Assembly (NCBI GenBank): GCA_963821095.1
Contig: CAWGCJ010000002.1
Location: 248,001 to 312,000, forward strand
Direction of reading: 5' to 3'
Length of the DNA: 64,000 nucleotides
Source: CAVPHV01 sp963821095
Lineage (GTDB): Bacteria > Actinomycetota > Acidimicrobiia > Spongiisociales > UBA5794
Both the position numbers and the translations under genes were made by a program. Shown here in pieces: positions 54,936 through 63,075 of the stretch. The notes beneath the pieces are model-generated. The model saw only the letters and a list, made by a program, of their open reading frames with translations. It did no database searches and had not been told where the DNA came from. Positions within the stretch are counted from its first letter, which is position 1, and each line of letters begins with the position of its first letter.

Positions 54936-55799
54936 ATGACTGCGTCCTCCCCAACCGCCACATTGTTGGTGTCGTGCCCCGACCAGCGCGGGCTCGTCGC
55001 CGCCGTCTCGAACTTCATTTTTGAGCTCGACGGCAACATCATCCACGCCGACCAGCACACCGATCTCGAAGAGGGCACGTTCCTCCAACGGGTCGAGTGG
55101 GAACTCGAAGGCTTCGGAATCGAGCGGTCCGCGATCGCCGACACCTTTGCTCCGGTCGCCGCAGGTTTCGGCATGGACTGGAGTCTGGGGTTCTCCGACG
55201 ACAGGGCCCGGGTCGCGATCTTCGTTTCCAAACAGGCACACTGCCTCTACGACCTGTTGGCGCGGTGGCGCATGGATGAGCTCCAAGCCGACATCCCACT
55301 CATCGTGTCCAATCATGCCGACCTCGAACCGGTAGCCCGTGAGTTTGGCATCGAGTTTCACCACCTCCCGCTGACCCAGGACACCAAGGCTGCCCAGGAA
55401 GCTGCCGCCCGTCGCCTGCTGGTGGAACACCACATCGACACCGTCGTACTCGCCCGCTTCATGCAGATCCTCTCACCCGACTTTGTGGCGGCATACCCCA
55501 ACAGCATCATCAACATCCATCACTCGTTCCTGCCGGCCTTCGCCGGGGCCCGGCCCTACCACCAGGCCCACGAGCGCGGGGTGAAGGTGATCGGCGCCAC
55601 GGCGCACTACGTGACGATCGACTTGGATGCCGGCCCGATCATCGCCCAGGACGTTGCGGGCGTCAGCCATCGCGACTCGGTGACCGATCTTGTCCGCACC
55701 GGGCGCGACTTGGAGAAGGTCGTCCTCGCCAAGGCGGTACGGCTCCACCTCGAGAATCGGGTGCTGGTGTACGGCAACCGCACCGTCATCTTCGACTGA
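54936..55799 (+). CDS. purU: Formyltetrahydrofolate deformylase
   Basis: 287 residues: N-terminal ACT domain (LLVSCPDQRGLVAAVSNFIFELDGNI) and a formyltransferase-fold domain with NIHHSFLPAFAGARPYHQAH and GATAHYVTIDLDAGPIIAQD, carrying the catalytic Asn, His and Asp. It hydrolyses 10-formyltetrahydrofolate to formate and tetrahydrofolate, balancing one-carbon pools; the ACT domain senses Met/Gly in E. coli. 12 bp upstream of ychF. Confidence 0.95.
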   Translation: MTASSPTATLLVSCPDQRGLVAAVSNFIFELDGNIIHADQHTDLEEGTFLQRVEWELEGFGIERSAIADTFAPVAAGFGMDWSLGFSDDRARVAIFVSKQAHCLYDLLARWRMDELQADIPLIVSNHADLEPVAREFGIEFHHLPLTQDTKAAQEAAARRLLVEHHIDTVVLARFMQILSPDFVAAYPNSIINIHHSFLPAFAGARPYHQAHERGVKVIGATAHYVTIDLDAGPIIAQDVAGVSHRDSVTDLVRTGRDLEKVVLAKAVRLHLENRVLVYGNRTVIFD

Positions 55800-55811
55800 A
55801 CTGAGGAAACC

Positions 55812-56903
55812 ATGGCCCTGCAGTGTGGAATCGTCGGATTGCCCAACGTCGGCAAGTCGACCCTCTTCAACGCGCTCACCAAGGCCGAGATCCCAGCTGA
55901 GAACTACCCCTTCTGCACCATCGACCCCAACGTCGGCGTCGTACTCGTCCCCGACCTGCGCGTCGAGGAGATCGCCGCAATCGTCCAGCCCGAAGAGATC
56001 GTCCTCACGGCAATGGAGTTTGTCGACATCGCCGGGTTGGTGAGCGGGGCATCTCGCGGCGAGGGCCTCGGCAACAAGTTCCTTGCCCACATCCGCGAGG
56101 TCGATGCGATCGCTCACATCGTGAGATGCTTCGACGACCCCGACATCGCCCATGTGACCGGTGGTGTCGACCCGCTCAGCGACGTTGAGATCATCAACAC
56201 CGAACTGGCTCTCGCCGACGAAGAAGCCGTCGAGCGAGCCCTCGAACGGTACGGCCGTAAGGGCCGCTCCGGCGACAAGGACGCTTTGGCCGTCGCCAAC
56301 GTCCTGGAACGGGTCCGGGACCACCTCGATGAGGGCAAGCCGGCCCGATCGCTCGGGCTCAAGTCCGAGGAACGCGCCATACTGGCAGAGCTGCAGCTCC
56401 TCACCCTCAAGCCGGTGCTCTATGTTGCGAATATCGAAGAGGCCGCCGACCACGACAATGCCTACGTCCACGCCCTCGAGGCTCGCGCCGCCGCCGAGAA
56501 TGCCGACATCGTCGTCATCTGCGCCGCCATCGAGGCAGAGATCGCCCTGCTCGACGACGCCGACAAGGCGGAGTTCCTCGCAGATATCGACGAGACCGAA
56601 CCAGGACTCAATCGGGTCATTCGGGCGGCCTACCACCTGCTCGACCTCGGCACCTTCTTCACCGCCGGCGAGAAGCAAGCCAGGGCGTGGACGTTCCGCC
56701 ACGGCATGAAGGCACCACAAGTAGCCGGACGAATCCACACCGACTTCGAGAAGGGATTTATCCGCGCCGAGGTCGTCAACTACCGAGACTTCGTTGCTCT
56801 GGGCGGCGAACTCGGGGCCAAAGAAGCGGGCAAGTGGCGCCTCGAGGGCAAGGACTACGTGGTCCAAGAGGGTGACGTCATCTACTTCCGGTTCAACGTC
56901 TAG
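55812..56903 (+). CDS. ychF: Obg-like ATPase YchF
   Basis: 363 residues: G1 GLPNVGKSTLFNALT (8-22), G2-like NYPFCTIDPNVG, G3 DIAGLVSGASRGEGLGNKFL, G4-like YVANIEEA and C-terminal TGS domain ending QEGDVIYFRFNV. YchF/OLA1 hydrolyses ATP rather than GTP because its G4 is altered, and it is involved in ribosome and stress-response control. SD-like GAGGAAAC precedes the ATG. Encoded immediately after purU. Confidence 0.96.
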   Translation: MALQCGIVGLPNVGKSTLFNALTKAEIPAENYPFCTIDPNVGVVLVPDLRVEEIAAIVQPEEIVLTAMEFVDIAGLVSGASRGEGLGNKFLAHIREVDAIAHIVRCFDDPDIAHVTGGVDPLSDVEIINTELALADEEAVERALERYGRKGRSGDKDALAVANVLERVRDHLDEGKPARSLGLKSEERAILAELQLLTLKPVLYVANIEEAADHDNAYVHALEARAAAENADIVVICAAIEAEIALLDDADKAEFLADIDETEPGLNRVIRAAYHLLDLGTFFTAGEKQARAWTFRHGMKAPQVAGRIHTDFEKGFIRAEVVNYRDFVALGGELGAKEAGKWRLEGKDYVVQEGDVIYFRFNV

Positions 56904-56923
56904 CAGGCGGAGCGATTGAGCCC

Positions 56924-57673
56924 ATGATCTGGAGGGTATTCTCTCGACCGGTTGCCGGCTTTGGCGTGCTCGTGGCACAGCTTCTGCGCGCCGCCCACCG
57001 CGAGGACCTTCCGACACTCCAGAACCAGGATCCGTCCGGCTGGTTCGGCGACCCCGGTCTTCCGCCGCTTCGCCTCGCCGTTCTGGGCGACAGCTCCGTC
57101 ACCGCCCCAGGCGTTGAACCACTCGACGACGCGTTCGTACGGAGGCTCGCCCGACACCTTTGTGATCGGCATCGCGTCGAGTTGATCTCCGTTGCCGTCG
57201 GGGGCGCGAGAGTGAGCGACGTACTGCGCGACCAGCTCGAACCGGCATTGGCGCTCGCCCCCGATCTCGCCATCGTCTCGGTAGGCGCCAACGATGCGCT
57301 ACGAGCGACCCCGGTGGCCCGCTTTGAACGCGACTATGGGGCCATCGTCTCCAGCCTGGTCGAGAACGTGCCGATGGTCGGCGTTTCCGGCTTGGGCGAC
57401 CTCGGCATGGTCCCCCGACTTCCCACCCCGATCCGGGCCTACGTCAGCGTTCGGGCGCGTTCGTTCGACAACGCCATTCGCCGAGTCGTGGCGAGCTACC
57501 CCGGCGTCTACAAGACACGGACCTGGGGCGAGTTCTGGACCCCGTTTGCGACCATGGAGGAGGAAGCTTTCGCCGCCGACATGTTCCACGCCAGCGGCTG
57601 CGGACACAGCCTGTTTGCCACGTCGATGTTCCCGGTAGTCGACGCCCTACTCGCCGACCGGGATCGTGCCTGA
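56924..57673 (+). CDS. SGNH/GDSL-type hydrolase
   Basis: 249 residues. Block I LAVLGDSSVTAPG gives the nucleophile Ser, block II is around VAVGGARVSD, block III IVSVGANDAL gives the oxyanion Asn, and block V ADMFHASGCGH provides Asp and His. It is a probable esterase or lipase. No classical signal peptide, but the N-terminus FSRPVAGFGVLVAQLL is hydrophobic. It follows ychF by 20 bp; its last 27 nt overlap udk on the other strand. Confidence 0.85.
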   Translation: MIWRVFSRPVAGFGVLVAQLLRAAHREDLPTLQNQDPSGWFGDPGLPPLRLAVLGDSSVTAPGVEPLDDAFVRRLARHLCDRHRVELISVAVGGARVSDVLRDQLEPALALAPDLAIVSVGANDALRATPVARFERDYGAIVSSLVENVPMVGVSGLGDLGMVPRLPTPIRAYVSVRARSFDNAIRRVVASYPGVYKTRTWGEFWTPFATMEEEAFAADMFHASGCGHSLFATSMFPVVDALLADRDRA

Positions 57674-58366
57674 AATCGCGTTCTGGTGAGGCCACCCAAC
57701 AAGAAAGTCCCTGATCAGCGAGGTCACGGTTCCGACGACGCTGGCGTTGTAGCCCTCCGGAACGATCAGATCGGCATACCGTTTTGAGGGCTCGACGAAC
57801 TGGAGGTGCATCGGGCGCACCGTCCTGAGGTACTGCTCCAGCACGGAATCGACGGTTCGACCACGTTCGATGATGTCGCGCCGCAGCCTCCGCATCAGGC
57901 GCAGATCGGCGGCAGTATCGACATAGATCCGCAGGTCCATCAATTCGCGCAGCTCCGGTTCGGCGAGCACGAGGATGCCTTCGATGATGATGACTCGTTC
58001 GGCGTCTACTCGAACCGTCTCGTCGGTGCGCCGAGTGTGGGTCGAGAAGTCGTAGACGGGGCGCTGGATCGAGCCGCCGCCCCGCAGCTCCTCGATGTGG
58101 CGAACCAGGAGTTCGGTTTCCAGCGAATCCGGGTGGTCGAAGTTGACCTTGGCTCGCTCTTCAAAGGGGATCTCCGCCTGAACCCGGTAGTACTGATCAT
58201 GTTGGATCAGGGCCACCAGGTCGTCGCCGACTGCGTTGAACACCGCCTCGGCAATCGTGGTCTTGCCAGAACCTGAGCCACCAGCCATCCCGATGATGAG
58301 CGGCCGCTGCTCACCGCCTGTTGGCCAGCGGTGATGTGCGTCGCCGATGTTGATGTCGATCGCCAC
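57647..58366 (-). CDS. udk: Uridine kinase
   Basis: 239 residues: Walker A GMAGGSGSGKTTIA (26-39), HDQYYR, NFDHPDSLETELLVRHI and the VIIIEGILVLAEPELR strand characteristic of uridine kinase/PRK families. It phosphorylates uridine and cytidine in pyrimidine salvage. GTG at 58366 behind GAGG. Tail after YADLIVPEG matches Udk. The 3' end overlaps the SGNH gene antisense by 27 nt. Confidence 0.93.
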   Translation of the reverse strand: MAIDINIGDAHHRWPTGGEQRPLIIGMAGGSGSGKTTIAEAVFNAVGDDLVALIQHDQYYRVQAEIPFEERAKVNFDHPDSLETELLVRHIEELRGGGSIQRPVYDFSTHTRRTDETVRVDAERVIIIEGILVLAEPELRELMDLRIYVDTAADLRLMRRLRRDIIERGRTVDSVLEQYLRTVRPMHLQFVEPSKRYADLIVPEGYNASVVGTVTSLIRDFLVGWPHQNAISGTIPVGE

Positions 58367-58591
58367 GTTTGCCTCGCCGGCTTGGCTGACTTCAAGTTAG
58401 CAACGTGGAGTGCCCGGCCCGAAATGGCCCCGGCAGATTCTCCATGGATCGGGCGGGCGCTATGTTCTTGGAAGGCTGTTGGGCAATCGGCGTCAGCGCT
58501 CCCCAGCCGACGAAGCGCCCGGTCAACATGATCGCGGCCAGAGCGAACCGACATCTCAACAGACCACCAGTCCCCGATCCCGGGTCACGCC

Positions 58592-59617
58592 ATGGCGATC
58601 TCAAGCAACGACTTCACACCTGAACTTCGCTCCGACGTGATACGTCGCCGTCTGTTCACGATCTCACGGGACGCCGGCCTTCTCATCCTCATCACCCTGC
58701 TGGCGCCGATCCTGCTCGCCGTGACGCTGTTCGTCGACGCCACCCGCTGGGTCGTCACCAGGCGCCCATTCATGGGGGTGAGGGCGCTGGCATTCCTCTG
58801 GGTCTTTCTCGCAGCCGAGATGGTGGGACTGCTGTGGCTGGCGGCCCAGTGGGTTGGTACCGGATTCGGAGCCGACTCACGCCGCATGACCGCCGCGGCC
58901 TGGCGGGTACAGACATGGTGGGCACGGACGCTATTCACCACCGTTGAACGACTCTTCGACCTCGACGTCGTGATCGATGACCTCGAGGTCGTCCGCCCGG
59001 GTCCGATCGTGGCGTTGTTTCGCCACGCCAGCATCATCGACAACTTGCTCCCGGCAATGCTGCTCAGCGACCAAGCCGGACTGCGGATGCGCTGGATCAT
59101 CAAACGAGAACTCCTCTCGATTCCAGCCCTCGACGTCGCCGGCAAACGTCTCCCCAACTATTTTGTTGATCGCTCCTCCGAGGACCCCAGCTTGGAGCTG
59201 AGGAGGATTCGGACGCTCGCGCATGACTTGGGAGAAGACGAAGGCGTGCTCATCTATCCAGAGGGCACTCGCTTCACAGCGGCGAAACGCACCCGAGCCA
59301 TCGCCCGTCTCGAGAAGAGCGAACCTGGGCTGGCGCAACGAGCGCGAGGGATGCGCTTTGTGTTGCCGCCTCGAACCGGCGGAGTGCTGGAGCTGCTCGA
59401 CGCCGGCACCGACGTTGTCATCTGCGCCCATGAGGGACTCGATGGTTTCGCCAGCGTCGGCGACATCTGGTCGGGCGCTCTCCTCGGCCGGGTGGTGCGG
59501 GTGCGGTTCTGGCGGATTTTGGCCGACGAGATCCCTGTTGATCGCGAGGGCCGAATCACTTGGTTGTATGACCAGTGGGAGCTCGCCGACGAGTGGATCG
59601 CATCGTTGCAGACCTAA
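58592..59617 (+). CDS. PlsC-like acyltransferase, membrane associated
   Basis: 341 residues with two N-terminal hydrophobic helices (about 27-50 and 64-88), then an LPLAT domain: ALFRHASIIDNLLP holds HX4D (block I, His-Ala-Ser-Ile-Ile-Asp), VDRS and YPEGTRF (block III). It probably moves an acyl group to a lysophospholipid. The family has many small variants, so a glycerophospholipid substrate is only likely. No clear Shine-Dalgarno or -10 before the ATG. Confidence 0.82.
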   Translation: MAISSNDFTPELRSDVIRRRLFTISRDAGLLILITLLAPILLAVTLFVDATRWVVTRRPFMGVRALAFLWVFLAAEMVGLLWLAAQWVGTGFGADSRRMTAAAWRVQTWWARTLFTTVERLFDLDVVIDDLEVVRPGPIVALFRHASIIDNLLPAMLLSDQAGLRMRWIIKRELLSIPALDVAGKRLPNYFVDRSSEDPSLELRRIRTLAHDLGEDEGVLIYPEGTRFTAAKRTRAIARLEKSEPGLAQRARGMRFVLPPRTGGVLELLDAGTDVVICAHEGLDGFASVGDIWSGALLGRVVRVRFWRILADEIPVDREGRITWLYDQWELADEWIASLQT

Positions 59618-59724
59618 CGGAGCTAGTTGTCTGCTGCACAATGTCGGTTTGGACTCACGCCCGAGGTGGAGACCGGGCCTTCTCGGGTCGGGGCGAGCCC
59701 GCCCGCCAATAGTCCAGCCGCCTC

Positions 59725-60489
59725 CTAAACGCCTTGGAGGGTGACGTCACCGGAGACGGTGTTCACCCGCACCACGATCTCCGCTTCAGGCGGGCGACCG
59801 TCGCCCTCGGGGAGGCGGTTGCGTAGCTTGCCGGACAGCGACTGCAGATCGACGTCGATCCGTCGCCGTGGTGGAATCCCCACCTTGAGGTTGCCGGAAA
59901 GGGTCTTGGCCGATAGCTCCTGGCCGCCGAGGCTGCGAATGGTGAGGTTGCCGCTGGCGGTGCGCAACAAAACCGATCCACCGACGTGGTCGATCGAAAG
60001 GTCTCCCGATGCCGTGTTGACGGTCACATCACCGTCGACCGACCCGACCCTGACGTCGCCGGACGCGGTGCTCGCTTCGAGGCGGCCCGCAATGTGCTCG
60101 AGGATGACATCCCCGGATGCTGCCTTCACCGTGGCGTCGCCTTCGACCCGGCGGGTGCGAATGTCGCCGCTCGCCACGGCCGCATCGAGGTCGGCGACGG
60201 CGCAATCGACGTGGATATCTCCGGACCCGCAGCGAGCTTGGACCTCGGTTCCCGCCGGAGCCGTGATCGTGACGTCGCTCGACCATATCCGCCGCAAGAA
60301 TCCGCCGCGGGGCGGGCCGATGATCACGGTGTCTCCGACCTGTTCGATCTCGACATGCTCGGATGAGCCATCGAGCCGCACCTCGATGATCGCGGCCGCA
60401 CCCTCACGAATGGTGATACCACCCGAGGTGGTGCTGACTTCCACCCGGGGCCGATCCCCGACAGAGAACTGCTCATGCCGGTCACTCAT
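59725..60489 (-). CDS. DUF4097 family beta-repeat protein
   Basis: 254 residues, almost entirely short beta repeats around the periodic motif TASGD/S-V (at least six copies, for example VASGDIRTR, AASGDVILE, TASGDVRVG, TASGDLSID). That is the DUF4097 adhesin-like repeat, a beta-solenoid predicted fold. No signal peptide, so probably cytoplasmic here. ATG overlaps the stop of the preceding ribbon-helix-helix-like gene (ATGA), so they are co-translated; such pairing suggests a joint function. Confidence 0.83.
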   Translation of the reverse strand: MSDRHEQFSVGDRPRVEVSTTSGGITIREGAAAIIEVRLDGSSEHVEIEQVGDTVIIGPPRGGFLRRIWSSDVTITAPAGTEVQARCGSGDIHVDCAVADLDAAVASGDIRTRRVEGDATVKAASGDVILEHIAGRLEASTASGDVRVGSVDGDVTVNTASGDLSIDHVGGSVLLRTASGNLTIRSLGGQELSAKTLSGNLKVGIPPRRRIDVDLQSLSGKLRNRLPEGDGRPPEAEIVVRVNTVSGDVTLQGV

Positions 60490-60929
60490 GTTTCGAACGT
60501 CCCCGTGTAGCGGCGGCGGTGGCGTTGTTTGGCGCCTTGGGACGAGAGGCTCTTCACCACATAGGTGTTGATCGAATCGCCGGTGCTCCCCGCAGCTGCC
60601 TCGAGCTGCTCCTTGAGAGCTCTTGGCAGGCGAACCGTCATCCGTGCCTCGAGTTCCTCGGTTGCGAACGAGCTCGTTGTCTCGCTTTGGCGCACCACCA
60701 CGTTGGGTTCACCGTCGGTGACCACCAATTCAACGACAAGGTCAGGCAACTGAGCTGAGACTTCAGCCACGGCTTGCCCGGCAAGGTCCAAGGCTCCCTG
60801 GCGAAGCGCGGGCCCCAGGGCCACCCGCAGAGCTTCCCCGGCCGCCTCCACAGCCGGGTCACCGCCGCCCAATTGCAGCTGTGCCGCCAGAGCTGCTTCG
60901 ACTTCACTAATCACGCTCGAGGTATCCAT
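60486..60929 (-). CDS. Possible ribbon-helix-helix (Arc/HicB-like) DNA-binding protein
   Basis: 147 residues. The N-terminal half is helical and Ala/Leu-rich; residues about 87-125 read EARMTVRLPRALKEQLEAAAGSTGDSINTYVVKSL, a pattern typical of ribbon-helix-helix proteins (beta strand with Arg, then two helices, ending in DSINTYV as in Arc/HicB). The tail is basic (KQRHRRR). The Arc-like part is C-terminal, unlike many antitoxins. SD AAAGAGGACGAG. It is likely the regulator of its own operon, whose promoter has repeated operators. Confidence 0.7.
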   Translation of the reverse strand: MDTSSVISEVEAALAAQLQLGGGDPAVEAAGEALRVALGPALRQGALDLAGQAVAEVSAQLPDLVVELVVTDGEPNVVVRQSETTSSFATEELEARMTVRLPRALKEQLEAAAGSTGDSINTYVVKSLSSQGAKQRHRRRYTGTFET

Positions 60930-60948
60930 GTCGTGTACTCGTCCTCTT

Positions 60949-61077
60949 TCAGTGGCCGTTGGTGTGGTCCTCGGAGATCAGCCGAAGCAGCCGCCGCTGT
61001 TCTGCGCCTCGCCGAGTCTCCTTGATCATGCTCTCGTGAATCGCCTTGACGGCGTCCGGGTTGTTGTACCACAACAT
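60949..61077 (-). CDS. 42-residue small protein, first gene of the RHH-DUF4097 operon
   Basis: ATG at 61077 sits behind a strong AGGAGG; the frame encodes MLWYNNPDAVKAIHE, a basic middle RRGAEQRRLLRL and an acidic-His tail. Likely one amphipathic helix. No family was recognised. It precedes the DNA-binding gene by about 20 nt and follows the operator repeats, so it is probably translated from the same mRNA. Confidence 0.6.
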   Translation of the reverse strand: MLWYNNPDAVKAIHESMIKETRRGAEQRRLLRLISEDHTNGH

Positions 61078-61110
61078 GCTGTCCTCCTGCCTCTCATCCC
61101 GACACTGTTC

Positions 61111-61139
61111 TGATGTCATTATGATGTCATACTGATGTC
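61111..61139 (-). promoter_or_regulatory. Three direct operator repeats with 11-bp period
   Basis: On the minus strand GACATCA occurs three times, at plus coordinates 61111-61117, 61122-61128 and 61133-61139, exactly one helical turn apart. They lie about 35-60 bp upstream of the small-protein gene; CATAAT at 61118-61123 could be the -10 and TTGACA at 61144-61149 the -35 (spacing 20, long). Likely binding sites of the ribbon-helix-helix-like protein. Confidence 0.7.
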
Positions 61140-61220
61140 TCGGTGTCAACCCCCCTTCTTGGCGACAAGCCCCCTCCCCCGTGCTCACCCCCGCAGCGGA
61201 GTAGAGTGGAAGGTGAAACC

Positions 61221-61330
61221 CACTCCGGGGAGCTCGGGAACGCCGAGCTGAGAGGGTGACCGGTTGGGCCAACGAGCCCAGGACGTCGCCGACCCGCGGA
61301 ACCTGAACTGGGTAATGCCAGCGGAGGAAG
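61221..61330 (+). promoter_or_regulatory. TPP riboswitch (THI-box)
   Basis: Contains the conserved CTGAGAG at 61248-61254 and the 3' core AACCTGAACTGGGTAATGCC, then GCGGAGGAA. P1 pairs CTCCG (61223-61227) with CGGAG (61322-61326), which includes the Shine-Dalgarno of thiN. TPP binding would thus block translation. Confidence 0.93.
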
Positions 61331-61333
61331 CGC

Positions 61334-62005
61334 GTGGAAACGTCACCACCACCGACACCAAGTTATGCAATCGTGCTCGCAGGCGGTGATCCCGTTGATC
61401 CCCGACTTGCCGCTCGCCTCCCGGCCGGGGCCAGGATCATCGCGGCCGACTCGGGCTTGGCGCAGGCCAGATTGCTTGGTCTCACCCCCGACCTCGTGAT
61501 CGGTGACCTCGACTCGGTTGACCCGAACGACCTGGCCGAGGCTCAGGCTGCGGATGTACCCATCGAACGCCATCCCGAGGACAAAGACGCCACCGACCTC
61601 GAGTTGGCGCTCGATCGCGCCGCCTCCATGGGACACAGCAACATCATCCTGATCGGAGGCCACGGTGGTCGACTCGACCACCTGCTCGGCAACGCTCTCG
61701 TGCTGGCCTCCGATCGCTTTGGCGCCCTGCACATCGAGTGGTGGATTCGTGACACCCGGGTCGTCGTCGCGCGATCTGGGGAGCGCACCCGTCTCGCCGG
61801 CACCTTCGGCGATGTGGTGTCGCTGATCGCAGTCGGCGGCCCGGCCCACCGCATCGTCACCGAGGGCCTGCGCTGGCCGCTCGACAACGAGACCCTCGCC
61901 CCGGGCTCGACCCGCGGCATCTCCAACGAGCTGACCGGCAGCACTGCTCACGTCACCGTCGGATCCGGGGTGCTGCTCCTGATCCATGAAGGAACCCCAA
62001 CATGA
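61334..62005 (+). CDS. thiN: Thiamine diphosphokinase
   Basis: 223 residues: IVLAGGDPVD and IAADSGL at the start, PDLVIGDLDSVDP (metal-binding Asp cluster), PEDKDATDLELAL and GGHGGRLDHLLGN, the signature of thiamine pyrophosphokinase. It makes TPP from thiamine with ATP. GTG at 61334 lies 4 nt after the GAGGAAG in the riboswitch. The stop overlaps thiB's ATG as ATGA. Confidence 0.93.
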   Translation: METSPPPTPSYAIVLAGGDPVDPRLAARLPAGARIIAADSGLAQARLLGLTPDLVIGDLDSVDPNDLAEAQAADVPIERHPEDKDATDLELALDRAASMGHSNIILIGGHGGRLDHLLGNALVLASDRFGALHIEWWIRDTRVVVARSGERTRLAGTFGDVVSLIAVGGPAHRIVTEGLRWPLDNETLAPGSTRGISNELTGSTAHVTVGSGVLLLIHEGTPT

Positions 62006-63075
62006 TGTACAGACTCCTGCTGGGTCCCTTGGCACTCATCGCTTCCGCAACCATGCTCGCCGGGTGCGGTGTTGACGACGGGGCCTCAGGCGAGGCCGCC
62101 ACCGTCGAAGAAATCGTTCTTGTCACTCACGATTCATTCGCCATTCCGGACGATGTGCTTGCCGCATTCGAGGCAGACACCGGCGTCGCCGTGCGAGTGC
62201 TGCGCTCCGGCGATGCAGGAGCCACCGTCAACCAAGCGATCCTGACCAAGGACAACCCAATCGGCGACGTCCTCTTCGGCGTCGACAACACATTTGTCTC
62301 CCGGGCCCTGGACGCAGGCATCTTTCGGGCTTACGAGTCCCCCGGGCTGCAGGACGTCCCTGCTGATCTGCAAATCGACGCTGCCCACCGGGTGACCCCG
62401 ATCGACGTCGGCAACGTGTGTCTCAACTATGACAAGGCGGCATTTGGCGGAGACAACGTCGCAGTGCCGACCTCGCTCGACCAACTCACCGAGGCCGACT
62501 ATTTCGGGAAGCTCGTCGTTCAGGACCCGACGACGTCCTCACCGGGCTTGGCGTTCCTGCTCTCGACCATCGCCGCTTTTGGCGAGGAGGGCGACTACAC
62601 ATGGCAGACGTACTGGAGCGAGCTCGTCGCCAATGACGTCCTGGTGACCTCGGGATGGGAAGAGGCCTACAACGGCTCATTCTCCGGCGGCTCCGGCCAA
62701 GGCGACCGGCCGCTCGTCGTGTCCTATGCCTCTTCGCCCCCAGCCGAGGTCATTTTCTCCGACCCCCAGCCCGCCGAGGCGCCGACCGGAGTGATCACCG
62801 ACGGTTGCTTCCGCCAGATCGAGTTCGTCGGAATCCTCGAGGGGACTGCAGCCGGCGCCGCGGCCGAGGATCTGATCGACTTCATGCTGTCGCCAACGTT
62901 CCAAGAGGCGATCCCGCTCAACATGTTCGTCTACCCCGCAAACGCAGCCGCCGAACTGCCTCCCGAGTTCGTCGAACACACCACATTGCCCACCGCCACC
63001 CGAACCCTCGACCCTGCCGTCATCGACGCCAACCGAGAACGGTGGCTGCGGGAATGGATCGAGCTCGTACGGTGA
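62002..63075 (+). CDS. thiB: Thiamine ABC transporter substrate-binding lipoprotein
   Basis: 357 residues: signal peptide with lipobox LAGC (C22), a short hinge rich in Ala/Glu, then an extracellular solute-binding fold of the iron/thiamine type: LVTHDSFAIPDDVLAAFE, GDVLFGVDNTFVSRAL, YDKAAFG and FVYPANAAAELP. The TPP riboswitch and thiN upstream make thiamine or TPP the likely ligand. Overlaps thiP's GTG by 4 nt (GTGA). Confidence 0.9.
   Translation: MMYRLLLGPLALIASATMLAGCGVDDGASGEAATVEEIVLVTHDSFAIPDDVLAAFEADTGVAVRVLRSGDAGATVNQAILTKDNPIGDVLFGVDNTFVSRALDAGIFRAYESPGLQDVPADLQIDAAHRVTPIDVGNVCLNYDKAAFGGDNVAVPTSLDQLTEADYFGKLVVQDPTTSSPGLAFLLSTIAAFGEEGDYTWQTYWSELVANDVLVTSGWEEAYNGSFSGGSGQGDRPLVVSYASSPPAEVIFSDPQPAEAPTGVITDGCFRQIEFVGILEGTAAGAAAEDLIDFMLSPTFQEAIPLNMFVYPANAAAELPPEFVEHTTLPTATRTLDPAVIDANRERWLREWIELVR

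Noticed and set aside
55473..57017. A 514-residue minus-strand frame opposite purU and ychF
   Set aside because: Antisense shadow across two conserved genes.
61118..61149. TTGACA and CATAAT as a standard sigma-70 promoter
   Set aside because: Spacing is 20 bp rather than 17, so it is kept only as a tentative promoter within the operator entry.
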